From an uncultured Bacteroidales bacterium (GTDB taxonomy: Bacteria > Bacteroidota > Bacteroidia > Bacteroidales > Bacteroidaceae), in assembly GCA_902778265.1 (NCBI GenBank), contig CACYXI010000001.1, forward strand, positions 186,001 to 250,000: a DNA stretch of 64,000 nt. Direction: 5' to 3'. The notes beneath the pieces were generated by a model. That model had not been told where the DNA came from and did not search any database. It worked only from the letters and a program-made list of their open reading frames with translations. The translations under genes were made by a program, and so were the position numbers. Of this stretch, positions 57,725-64,000 are shown piece after piece. How positions within the stretch are numbered: the stretch's first letter is position 1; each line of letters opens with the position of its first letter.

Positions 57725-58090
57725 ATGATTACAGAAGATTATGTTGGTTTTGGTGTTGCTAAACTCCTGCAGGAAAAGGGGTTTGATGTGTACATATCTT
57801 CGTTTTATGAGGACGAAGGAAAGCCTATTAGAAAGGGAGCTGATTGGAATTGGAATATTGGACCTCGCTATTCCGCTCCAACTCTTCAAATGACAATGAA
57901 ATGGCTGAGAGAGGTTCATAAAATTGCAATAAACATTGGATGGGGTGAGGTGTTTGAAGAAAATTATCAATGGTGGTGCATTATTCTCAATCAAAATAGT
58001 GGGGAAATACTCAGAGAAAGTGAGTATGGCAAGACTTACGAAGAAGTTTGTGAAACTGCAATCAAGTATTGTCTTGAAAAATTGATTTAA
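57725..58090 (+). CDS. Family B protein
   Basis: A 121-residue protein: MITEDYVGFGVAKLLQEKGFD, 'APTLQMTMKWLREVHKI', 'ETAIKYCLEKLI'. Paralogue of 52515 and 59686. Confidence 0.65.
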   Translation: MITEDYVGFGVAKLLQEKGFDVYISSFYEDEGKPIRKGADWNWNIGPRYSAPTLQMTMKWLREVHKIAINIGWGEVFEENYQWWCIILNQNSGEILRESEYGKTYEEVCETAIKYCLEKLI

Positions 58091-58093
58091 ACT

Positions 58094-58294
58094 ATGAAAG
58101 CAAAAGATTTTAAAGAAATTATATCTAGAATACCTGATGACGATGAACTTATTTTCACCTATTCTATGTTTGAATTTGAAAATATAGGTAATGTCTTTAA
58201 TGGTAAAGAAATAATAAAATATTTTGGTTCCCCGGATGCAAAAGATTGTTTTCCCCATTCTAAAAGAACGTGGATGATTGAATTCGATAATTAA
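58094..58294 (+). CDS. Small acidic hypothetical protein
   Basis: A 66-residue protein ('MKAKDFKEIISRIPDDDELIFTYSM'). Such 'KDF...I..IPDD.ELIF' proteins are common in gut phages; function unknown. Confidence 0.55.
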   Translation: MKAKDFKEIISRIPDDDELIFTYSMFEFENIGNVFNGKEIIKYFGSPDAKDCFPHSKRTWMIEFDN

Positions 58295-58377
58295 TCTTTA
58301 AAAATTTGAGATGGTTATGACAAGAGAAGGAAAAAATAAAAGAAATACGATTAGACGGCAAGAAAACTTCAAAAAGT

Positions 58378-58408
58378 ATTGTTTTATTAAAACAAAGTAG
58401 TATATTTG
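58378..58408 (+). promoter_or_regulatory. Host-type promoter (ATTG-N19-TATATTTG)
   Basis: TATATTTG at 58401-58408 with ATTG at 58378-58381. The spacer contains the near-palindrome GTTTTATTAAAAC, a possible operator. Confidence 0.6.
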
Positions 58409-58426
58409 TCTGCGCGATTCATCCTG

Positions 58427-58440
58427 ACGGTTAAAACCGT
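58427..58440 (+). other. Leader hairpin ACGGTT-AA-AACCGT
   Basis: Perfect 6-bp inverted repeat ~20 bases after the -7 box and 38 bases before ATG 58478, without a T-run, so not a terminator. Could stabilise or regulate the mRNA. Confidence 0.4.
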
Positions 58441-58477
58441 GGATTTTCTCACTTAAATATCATAAAAATGGAAATAT

Positions 58478-58861
58478 ATGGCACAAGAAGACATACAGAA
58501 AATAAAAGACAGACTCCATAAAGAAAGGGAGAACCGTATTCCCAAAATTATCAAGTGGTTGGATGAGTTGAAACCATTCACAGAGGAGTCCATACCCGAA
58601 CCTCCGATACTTGGCAAGGAACTGTACAACAAGTATGTAATTCCCAACTTTATCCGTTGCGGAGCAATTCCGAAGGATAAGTTAGTCATCGGAAAGACTT
58701 ACATTGGAAAATGCCGTAACGCAAGCGAAGCGGTGTGGAATGGCAAAACTTTTACTTACAAGCGCACCAAGTTTGGATACGCATATGACGAGGATATAAA
58801 CCATTTTCAAGACGATGACGGTTATGATGTTTTCGTCCCAATCAAAATTAAAGAAGCATGA
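58478..58861 (+). CDS. Hypothetical protein, SH3-like C-terminal region
   Basis: A 127-residue protein: helical N-terminus ('DIQKIKDRLHKERENRIPKIIKWLDEL'), then a beta-rich part 'IGKTYIGKCRNASEAVWNGKTFTYKRTKFGYAYDEDI' followed by acidic 'DDDGYDVFVPIKI'. Own host-type promoter. Its less A/T-rich codon use differs from neighbouring cassette genes. Confidence 0.55.
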   Translation: MAQEDIQKIKDRLHKERENRIPKIIKWLDELKPFTEESIPEPPILGKELYNKYVIPNFIRCGAIPKDKLVIGKTYIGKCRNASEAVWNGKTFTYKRTKFGYAYDEDINHFQDDDGYDVFVPIKIKEA

Positions 58862-59073
58862 TTAACAAATTATCTCAAAGGCACTCTTACGAGGAAGTTG
58901 AAGATTACACGAAATATGTAGTCAAATGCCCTACTTGCGGAACAATTCTTAATTTCGGGAAAGATGATGTTCATAAAGATGAGGACGGCTGCTGTATTCA
59001 TTATGAATATATTGTTTGTGCTGAATGCAATGAACATATTAGGTTGAACGACGATGAGTATTTTGGCTATTGA
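58858..59073 (+). CDS. Small zinc-ribbon protein
   Basis: A 71-residue protein with 'VVKCPTCGTILNFG' (CxxC) and 'YIVCAECNEHIRL' (CxxC), a typical four-Cys zinc ribbon. Overlaps the upstream stop by 4 bases. Confidence 0.65.
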   Translation: MINKLSQRHSYEEVEDYTKYVVKCPTCGTILNFGKDDVHKDEDGCCIHYEYIVCAECNEHIRLNDDEYFGY

Positions 59074-59081
59074 TTTAGAAT

Positions 59082-59504
59082 ATGACAGCTGAAGAAAAAC
59101 AACTCTTACTCAAAGACATTTGCGCAAGGTTGTCGTACCACAATTTGTGGATGCAGTACGACAATAAAGATTGGTTGGCAATTGGCTATGGGCACGGAAG
59201 AATAGAATTACTGACAAACCCCGTTTCATCCGCCACCGGTCCTTGTCCTCTGATTGAAGAGATTAAACCCTATCTCCGTCCTATGTCAAGTATGACTGAG
59301 GAAGAGAAAGAAGAATTATATCATTACTATTGCAAAGAAATTGCTGATAATTTAAGCACTCCAAATTTAACTTGGGAACTTAGATGCTGTGTCTCTAATT
59401 CCTTTGGAACTGATTGGCTCAATGCTCATTATTTTGACTATCGTGGATTGATTCCTATGGGATTAGCTCTTGAAGCTCCTGAAGGAATGTATAAAACTGA
59501 ATAG
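59082..59504 (+). CDS. Family A protein
   Basis: A 140-residue protein: 'MTAEEKQLLLKDICARLSY', 'IKPYLRPMSSMTEEEKEEL' and 'DWLNAHYFDYRGLIPMGLALEAPEGMYKTE'. The longest of the three copies. Confidence 0.65.
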   Translation: MTAEEKQLLLKDICARLSYHNLWMQYDNKDWLAIGYGHGRIELLTNPVSSATGPCPLIEEIKPYLRPMSSMTEEEKEELYHYYCKEIADNLSTPNLTWELRCCVSNSFGTDWLNAHYFDYRGLIPMGLALEAPEGMYKTE

Positions 59505-59507
59505 ATT

Positions 59508-59684
59508 ATGGAATATTGTTTGAAGATAACCAAAAAAGACGGCTCTGTAAGTAATCATTATTTTTCATCCTATGAAGAATTGGATTACAATGCTACATTC
59601 TGTCAGTTTTCTACCAACATTGCTGAAGCGGTCGGACTGAAGGTTGGGCTTTTCAAAAATGAGATACTTTTTAAAATAGGATAA
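59508..59684 (+). CDS. Small hypothetical protein
   Basis: A 58-residue ORF exactly filling the space between family A and family B genes (3 bases after one stop, 1 base before the next start). 'CLKITKKDGSVSNHYFSSYEELDYNATFC' suggests a small beta fold. Confidence 0.5.
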   Translation: MEYCLKITKKDGSVSNHYFSSYEELDYNATFCQFSTNIAEAVGLKVGLFKNEILFKIG

Positions 59685-59685
59685 T

Positions 59686-60180
59686 ATGATTACTGAAGAT
59701 TACGTCAGTTTCGAAACCGCCAAACTCTTGAAGGATAAGGGTTTCAAAGAGTGGTGTTTCAAATGCTATGGCGTCGCAATACTTCATAATGGAGCGGATA
59801 TCAGTTTCGATGAAGAATGCGAACTGAGAGATTATGGTAGAGAGAACGAAATTGAGTATATAGAAGGCGGCAGGCTCTATGGTTATGGATGCAATAATCA
59901 TGACAAAGATGCGAAGGTGTGGGCAGCTCCGACATTGTGGGTTGCAATGAAATGGCTGAGGGAAACACATAGTATAGACATCTCGGTAGTTCCGCATTCT
60001 CATAAAGAAGGCAAAACATTTGACTACGAGTTTGTATATTGGAATGGTGAGGAATACCATATACCATACAGTGAAAAATATCCAACATACCATGAATTGT
60101 TCGGAAAAACTTGGAAAAAATATGAAGAAGCTTGTGAAGCCGCAATAAAATATTGTCTTGAAAATTTGATTTATTTATGA
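59686..60180 (+). CDS. Family B protein
   Basis: A 164-residue protein: MITEDYVSFETAKLLKDKGF, 'APTLWVAMKWLRETHSI', 'EAAIKYCLENLIYL'. Longest copy; ATGA overlap with the next gene. Confidence 0.65.
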   Translation: MITEDYVSFETAKLLKDKGFKEWCFKCYGVAILHNGADISFDEECELRDYGRENEIEYIEGGRLYGYGCNNHDKDAKVWAAPTLWVAMKWLRETHSIDISVVPHSHKEGKTFDYEFVYWNGEEYHIPYSEKYPTYHELFGKTWKKYEEACEAAIKYCLENLIYL

Positions 60181-61034
60181 CATATTCAGAAGCAATGGGA
60201 AGTTACGAAGCGGAATTCCTCGAGAATATACTTGACACCACTTATAAGTATGGCGTCCCTTATATCATTGACAGGGAGAAATACGAAGCCGTCATGAAGG
60301 AATTTGGAAAAGAAGTGAGGATTAAGGACGCTGATGTCGTTATATTCCACGCTAATAAAGACGAAGAAGACGGAGATATTTACAATTATACGTTTTTTGT
60401 ATTCCCCAAGAATAGTCCTGATGGGAGCGAAGACTTTTATGACTGCTTTCAATTTGGGGACTACGACTACGATTATAAGCACAAGGAGAAATTTGAAGAG
60501 TTTGTTCATGCAATTCTTGAAAGCGTAGTCGGCGTTGATGTTCCTACGACAATGAACCTACGCGATGAAAAGACTAAGGAACTCAGGTATGCCTTTAAGG
60601 AACTTAACGAATTGGACAACATTATCCAGTCCCAAATCCCCCACGATTTAACTGCGGGAGTAGTCAGGGATAAGAAATTTTCAGAACTGAAGGCGGGCGA
60701 TTCCGTATGGATTTGGTGGGTCAACGAATTGTATGAATATAGCGTACAGAATATTAGGCACACTAAATGTTTTATGCTTACCAATGATGGCGAAAAAGAA
60801 CTTGAGCCGAATGGCGATATGCATTTGACATTGAATGACGGATGCGCATATTATCTTACCAAAGATTGTGCTGACAGCGAAGCCGTCATTTGGGGTATGG
60901 ATGGATGGCACGAATATAAAATTTTCGGCACATCTAAGGAAGCAGTAAAGAGCCTTCTCCAAGCACAGTTGATTGCTGATGCAAAGACACTTGAAGATGA
61001 AACAGAAAAATGGTTGAAAGAGTTTGATAAATAA
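60177..61034 (+). CDS. Hypothetical protein
   Basis: A 285-residue acidic protein with no recognised family: 'LDTTYKYGVPYIIDREKYEAVMKEFGKEVRIKDADVVIFHAN', a Tyr/Asp-rich 'FGDYDYDYKHKEKFEEF', then 'LKAGDSVWIWWVNELYEYSVQNI', possibly a small SH3-like barrel. Coupled to the family B gene. Confidence 0.55.
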   Translation: MTYSEAMGSYEAEFLENILDTTYKYGVPYIIDREKYEAVMKEFGKEVRIKDADVVIFHANKDEEDGDIYNYTFFVFPKNSPDGSEDFYDCFQFGDYDYDYKHKEKFEEFVHAILESVVGVDVPTTMNLRDEKTKELRYAFKELNELDNIIQSQIPHDLTAGVVRDKKFSELKAGDSVWIWWVNELYEYSVQNIRHTKCFMLTNDGEKELEPNGDMHLTLNDGCAYYLTKDCADSEAVIWGMDGWHEYKIFGTSKEAVKSLLQAQLIADAKTLEDETEKWLKEFDK

Positions 61035-61049
61035 AATTTGACTTTAATC

Positions 61050-61241
61050 ATGAATTGGTTAAAAAAGATATTCAGCAATCTCATTCCGCAGAGATGTGAG
61101 CACTTTTGGAAATGTGTCCATGTGGTTAAACACGTTGTTTATGATGAAGAATGGGACAAACAGCCTTCGGAGGAATATCTTGAGAAGACATGGGAATGTC
61201 AGAAATGCGGAAAGGTTAGATATACAAGGATAGATTTATAA
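61050..61241 (+). CDS. Small Cys-pair protein
   Basis: A 63-residue protein from ATG 61050. 'RCEHFWKCVHVV' and 'TWECQKCGKVRYTRIDL' give two Cys-containing clusters that could coordinate zinc. Confidence 0.55.
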   Translation: MNWLKKIFSNLIPQRCEHFWKCVHVVKHVVYDEEWDKQPSEEYLEKTWECQKCGKVRYTRIDL

Positions 61242-61257
61242 AATTATTAATTTAATT

Positions 61258-62649
61258 ATGGAAACAAAGTATACACAAATTCCTTTTGGAGTAAAAAAAG
61301 ACGCCGAGTTAAAAGGATGGGAATATACCATTCCCGAAGGAATGGAAGCCATTATTAAAGATGGTAAAGTTATTGTGCGAGTAAAAGAGAACGAAGACGA
61401 TAAGATGCGTAAAGCAGCTCTGAAAGGAATAGAGTATCTTGAACGTATTTTGGGTTGGGATGCCATTGGTGACACAGACATTCTCGATGTAAAGGAATAT
61501 CTCGAAAAGCAGAAAGATGAACAATATGTAATAGACTTATCTCTCGAGCAAGAGGCATATATAATGTCTGAAAAATTCAAGGAAGCGGAAAAAGAGAAGG
61601 ATAAATTTACGGCTCTTCGGTTTCTTCAATGTTTAGAATCTTTCGATAAATTTAGAGAGGGTGAACATTACTGGCTTGAATATATCGGAGGAGATATGTA
61701 TGTCGGAAGAAGTGATAATGTACTTGGTGAGAAATTCCATATTACACCGAGACAGTTGTTCACTCTTTTTAGTGATAAACTTGAGGAAGTGCAATGTCCT
61801 CCACAGGAAGAAAAACAATTATCACCAAGGTCTGAATCGGTACTTATTAAAAGTCCGTCTAACGAAGAAATTATAGATGCTCTACTACATCACTTAAGTG
61901 AGCAAGACGGTATCCTTACTGCAATTGACGGTGTAAGTACTAAGGCAATTATGAGCTACCTCGAAAAGCAGAAAGAGCCGGAGAATGTAAGTGCAACTAC
62001 GATGATTCCGTCTTGTTGGACCGAAAAACAGAAAGAGCAGAAGGATTACAACAAACTATATGAAGATATTGGCAAGTCTGAGTGGTTCAAGAAGTCGTAT
62101 GAAGGCAAGTCATTAGGATGCAATTCTGAGCAGGAAGAGCAGAAGCCTGTGGAGCCTATTGAGTTTAGCAATGAATTTGAGAATCAGGTTTCGCATCTTC
62201 TTACATCGGTGTTAAATGGCGAGCACGAATACAATGAAGACTTTGTCAGGTATGTCGCCCAATCTCTGTTGGGGTATGCAAAGAAAAAATTGAAGAATGC
62301 AGAGCAGAAACCAGCAGAAAGTATATCACGACTGACTGTTCAAGGTAAAGGCGTTTATAAAATCTGTCCTCGCTGTAAAGAGCGTATGGTAAGGGATGAT
62401 AGTAAGATTTATACTTCTATACCGCCAAAATATGGTTATGAATGCCCTAAGTGTGGAGAGATGGAATTTGACACGGTTATGTACGATAGTCCCGAAATGG
62501 AAGAGCAGAAGCCCGCAGAGTGGAGCGAGGAGGATGAGGAAATGCTTGAAGACATTAAATTCAGCTTTACATATAATAAAGGTGAAATGACTGATGCTCT
62601 TAAAGTCTTTAAAGCCACGGCTAAAGCAAGAGTGGAGCGAGGAAGATAA
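61258..62649 (+). CDS. KPAEWSEEDE-repeat protein with zinc-ribbon segment (frameshifted at 3' end)
   Basis: A 463-residue product. 'IPFGVKKDAELKGWEYTIPEGME' at the start, 'YLEKQKDEQ', a lipocalin/SH3-like stretch ('FREGEHYWLEYIGGDMYVG'), 'YLEKQKEPENVS', the 'EFSNEFENQVSHLLTSVLN' module also present at 52919, a four-Cys zinc ribbon ('KICPRCKERMVRD' ... 'YECPKCGEMEFD') and 'EEQKPAEWSEEDEEML'. After 'MTDALK' an extra A shifts the frame and the protein ends 'ATAKARVERGR', while its relative at 49967 reads on as SLKPRLKQEW. Confidence 0.6.
   Translation: METKYTQIPFGVKKDAELKGWEYTIPEGMEAIIKDGKVIVRVKENEDDKMRKAALKGIEYLERILGWDAIGDTDILDVKEYLEKQKDEQYVIDLSLEQEAYIMSEKFKEAEKEKDKFTALRFLQCLESFDKFREGEHYWLEYIGGDMYVGRSDNVLGEKFHITPRQLFTLFSDKLEEVQCPPQEEKQLSPRSESVLIKSPSNEEIIDALLHHLSEQDGILTAIDGVSTKAIMSYLEKQKEPENVSATTMIPSCWTEKQKEQKDYNKLYEDIGKSEWFKKSYEGKSLGCNSEQEEQKPVEPIEFSNEFENQVSHLLTSVLNGEHEYNEDFVRYVAQSLLGYAKKKLKNAEQKPAESISRLTVQGKGVYKICPRCKERMVRDDSKIYTSIPPKYGYECPKCGEMEFDTVMYDSPEMEEQKPAEWSEEDEEMLEDIKFSFTYNKGEMTDALKVFKATAKARVERGR
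61956..62043 (+). repeat. 88-bp exact direct repeat, copy 2
   Basis: Identical to 50188-50275. Confidence 0.85.
62503..62602 (+). repeat. ~100-bp exact direct repeat, copy 2
   Basis: Identical to 50363-50462, ending at the A-run (CTTAAAG here, CTTAAG in copy 1) where the frame is lost. Confidence 0.85.
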
Positions 62650-62947
62650 GAGAAAACTAAATCGCATTTATGAGATTCTTGGTCATGCAGCAGATGATAA
62701 AGGATTCCTCACATCAAAGCGTATAATTGGAGATAACGAAGCAATAGAATTGCAAGACTTTCTCAAATCTCTCCGTCCGCAGCAAAATAGTTCTCCATAT
62801 CCGACCAAGGAGGTCATATTTGACTATCCCCATTGGAAGCCCACTAAGGTGCAGATGGATGCATTGAAAGAAGCCGCTGAATACTATTTTTATATTGGAA
62901 GAGGTGCGACATTAAGACTCCTTTACAACGACCTTCAAAAGTTATAG
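62603..62947 (+). pseudogene. Out-of-frame 3' end of the 61258 repeat gene
   Basis: In the +1-shifted frame the expected sequence continues: 'SLKPRLKQEWSEEDKRKLNRIYEIL', 'FLKSLRPQQNSSPYP', 'PHWKPTKVQMDALKEAAEYYF', to TAG 62947. This is a normal repeat-family C-terminus, so the gene was intact before a single-base insertion or needs frameshifting at the A-run. Confidence 0.7.
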
Positions 62948-62949
62948 TT

Positions 62950-63126
62950 ATGGAAAATAAATCACTCAAACAAGAAACTCCGGAGGAGATAATCCGTTCC
63001 ATTCACAACATTCATGGAAGTCTTCCAGTGGTAATGGATGCAGATTCTCCTACTGGTTATCCTGATGGACAATCCAATCGTAGAAAGCGTAGGGAGTTAG
63101 AACGTCAAAATAAGAAAAGGAAATGA
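62950..63126 (+). CDS. Small basic protein
   Basis: A 58-residue protein: 'ETPEEIIRSIHNIHGSLPVVMDADS' then a strongly basic tail (SNRRKRRELERQNKKRK). ATGA overlap with the next gene. Nucleic-acid binding is possible. Confidence 0.5.
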   Translation: MENKSLKQETPEEIIRSIHNIHGSLPVVMDADSPTGYPDGQSNRRKRRELERQNKKRK

Positions 63127-63317
63127 TGAAAAGTAAATTCAAGCTCAGTGACAGATTCACTAAAAAATACACACGTGACTTAATACCATATGAGGTATTT
63201 GAAATAAATAATGATGGTATTGAACCAGTATATAAATTAAAACCACTTAGATTATGTGGTGATAGTATTATATTGGGAGAAGAAGCATTAATAGAATTAT
63301 TTAATAAAATCAACTAA
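63123..63317 (+). CDS. Small hypothetical protein
   Basis: A 64-residue protein ('FKLSDRFTKKYTRDLIPYEVFEINNDGIEPVYKLKPLRL') with a beta-rich pattern. Function unknown. Confidence 0.5.
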   Translation: MMKSKFKLSDRFTKKYTRDLIPYEVFEINNDGIEPVYKLKPLRLCGDSIILGEEALIELFNKIN

Positions 63318-63355
63318 TATTACATATTAAGAGTAATTAAGAAACTGATTTAATT

Positions 63356-63724
63356 ATGAAAATAGCTAGCCTAATATTATTAATCATTATGCTCATTGCA
63401 TTGGTTACAGTGGTTATCAAAACTTTATATTGTTTTGTCTTTGAGCATAAAGATTGGAAAAAGTGGAAAGAAATATATAAATTGTTGCCATCTTCATCCC
63501 TTGTAAATCATGATATATTTGAAGCCGAACACTCTTATCTCAATTGTTATGTTTTTCATATCCCAATTGTTGATTCAATCGGGTGTCCAGTAAATGTGTA
63601 TTATTGGGAAAATCTAAATATAGTATCTGTTTATTTGGAAAATGGAGGATGTTATTTAAGTAGCTTTGATACATATCACGTAAGGAAGGCATTGGAAATA
63701 ATAAAGAACAAATTAGAGAACTAA
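63356..63724 (+). CDS. Small membrane-anchored protein
   Basis: A 122-residue protein: N-terminal hydrophobic helix (ASLILLIIMLIALVTVVI) and a soluble part with 'CPVNVYYWENLNIVSVYLENGGCYLSSFDTYHVRKALEIIKNKL'. A truncated relative lies at 54539-54643. Confidence 0.6.
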   Translation: MKIASLILLIIMLIALVTVVIKTLYCFVFEHKDWKKWKEIYKLLPSSSLVNHDIFEAEHSYLNCYVFHIPIVDSIGCPVNVYYWENLNIVSVYLENGGCYLSSFDTYHVRKALEIIKNKLEN

Positions 63725-63765
63725 TAATAAACTATTCACAGAAATAATCCAAACCAAGAATAAAA

Positions 63766-64000
63766 ATGGAAAGGATAATAGCGGCTGCATATAAAGTCAA
63801 GTCCGAATTTAGTTGTAAAAAGAACATAATCAAAAAAGTGGGAACAAATGAAGCGGACGACATTTACCAATGCAGGATTGCCAGACATCACGCAGAAATT
63901 CTGCATATGTGGGGAAAGGAAGTCGACCACAATACAGACGGATTCTACACATCCTACGGTAGGTGGGTAGATAGAAGAGAAGCGGCGAGAATAGCAATAG
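63766..64000 (+). CDS. Conserved phage protein, runs past window end
   Basis: ATG 63766 opens a frame still open at base 64000 (78 codons). 'HHAEILHMWGKEVDHNTDGFYTSYGRWVDRREAARIAI' matches a widespread phage pattern (GF.tS.GRFvdR.EA..IA..AGQ). Function unknown. Confidence 0.65.
   Translation, partial: MERIIAAAYKVKSEFSCKKNIIKKVGTNEADDIYQCRIARHHAEILHMWGKEVDHNTDGFYTSYGRWVDRREAARIAI

Noticed and set aside
58317..58406. 29-codon ORF starting MVMTREGK
   Set aside because: It overlaps the host-type promoter of the 58478 gene and resembles only the first residues of family A (MTREE); probably not translated.
1..64000. Alternative genetic code (TAG or TGA recoded) as in some gut megaphages
   Set aside because: TAA, TAG and TGA all end well-bounded genes, many with ATGA or TAATG overlaps. 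Only one gene shows suspicious TGAs.
1..64000. CRISPR array, insertion sequence or integrase/attachment site
   Set aside because: No regularly spaced repeats, transposase or integrase motifs were found; the repeats present lie inside genes or terminators.

Overview
The window looks like part of a large, tailed, T4-type (myovirus-like) bacteriophage genome infecting a Bacteroidales host, probably a gut Bacteroides/Prevotella relative. Phage markers are a T4 gp17-like terminase large subunit, gp46/gp47-like recombination nucleases, a family B DNA polymerase, a DnaG-like primase, a RuvC-like resolvase, a phage sigma factor and a tail-fibre cluster. The host inference rests on promoters: many + strand genes follow a TTTG-N19/20-TAnnTTTG element, the form used by the Bacteroidetes housekeeping sigma factor. 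TAA, TAG and TGA all serve as stops, so this is not a recoded (code 15) Lak-type phage.

Layout. 0-7.3 kb: receptor-binding and tail-fibre genes, two with trimeric-adhesin-like HAEG repeats and one with a C-terminal Hint (intein-like) domain. 7.3-16.9 kb: probable virion and late genes, the Rad50/SbcC homologue, the sigma factor and a Tad2/DUF2829-like protein. 16.9-25.7 kb: replication and repair block (RuvC-like, phosphatase, methyltransferase-like, primase, HD protein, SbcD, AAA ATPase). 25.8-35.6 kb: SPFH protein, ART-like and other late proteins, secreted WG-repeat protein, ClpP, terminase. 35.6-41.9 kb: a DNA polymerase gene broken by a split intein, a free-standing Vsr-like homing endonuclease, a group I intron and a 5-nt out-of-frame interruption. 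42-50 kb: GIY-YIG protein, small membrane and lipoproteins, guanylate-kinase-like and glycosyltransferase genes, PD-(D/E)XK nuclease, YqeY-like protein. 50-64 kb: an accessory zone of three related cassettes of small paralogous genes, with repeat proteins carrying the motif KPAEWSEEDE, exact DNA duplications and broken copies.

Regulation. Three promoter classes can be read. (1) Host-type TAnnTTTG promoters precede early genes. (2) A repeated ACTATTTAT element lies just upstream of late genes on both strands (11 sites) and may be read by the phage sigma factor. (3) Three TTGGCAC-N5-TTG sites look like sigma-54 (-24/-12) promoters. At several divergent junctions the early and late elements overlap. 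Convergent gene ends share near-identical GCCGCAGG...CCTGCGGC terminators.

The most unusual object is the polymerase. The gene is split exactly inside the catalytic D-T-D motif. The mature protein would need protein trans-splicing, group I RNA splicing and what looks like a miniature T4-gene-60-like ribosomal bypass (GGC, then UAAAU, then GGU).
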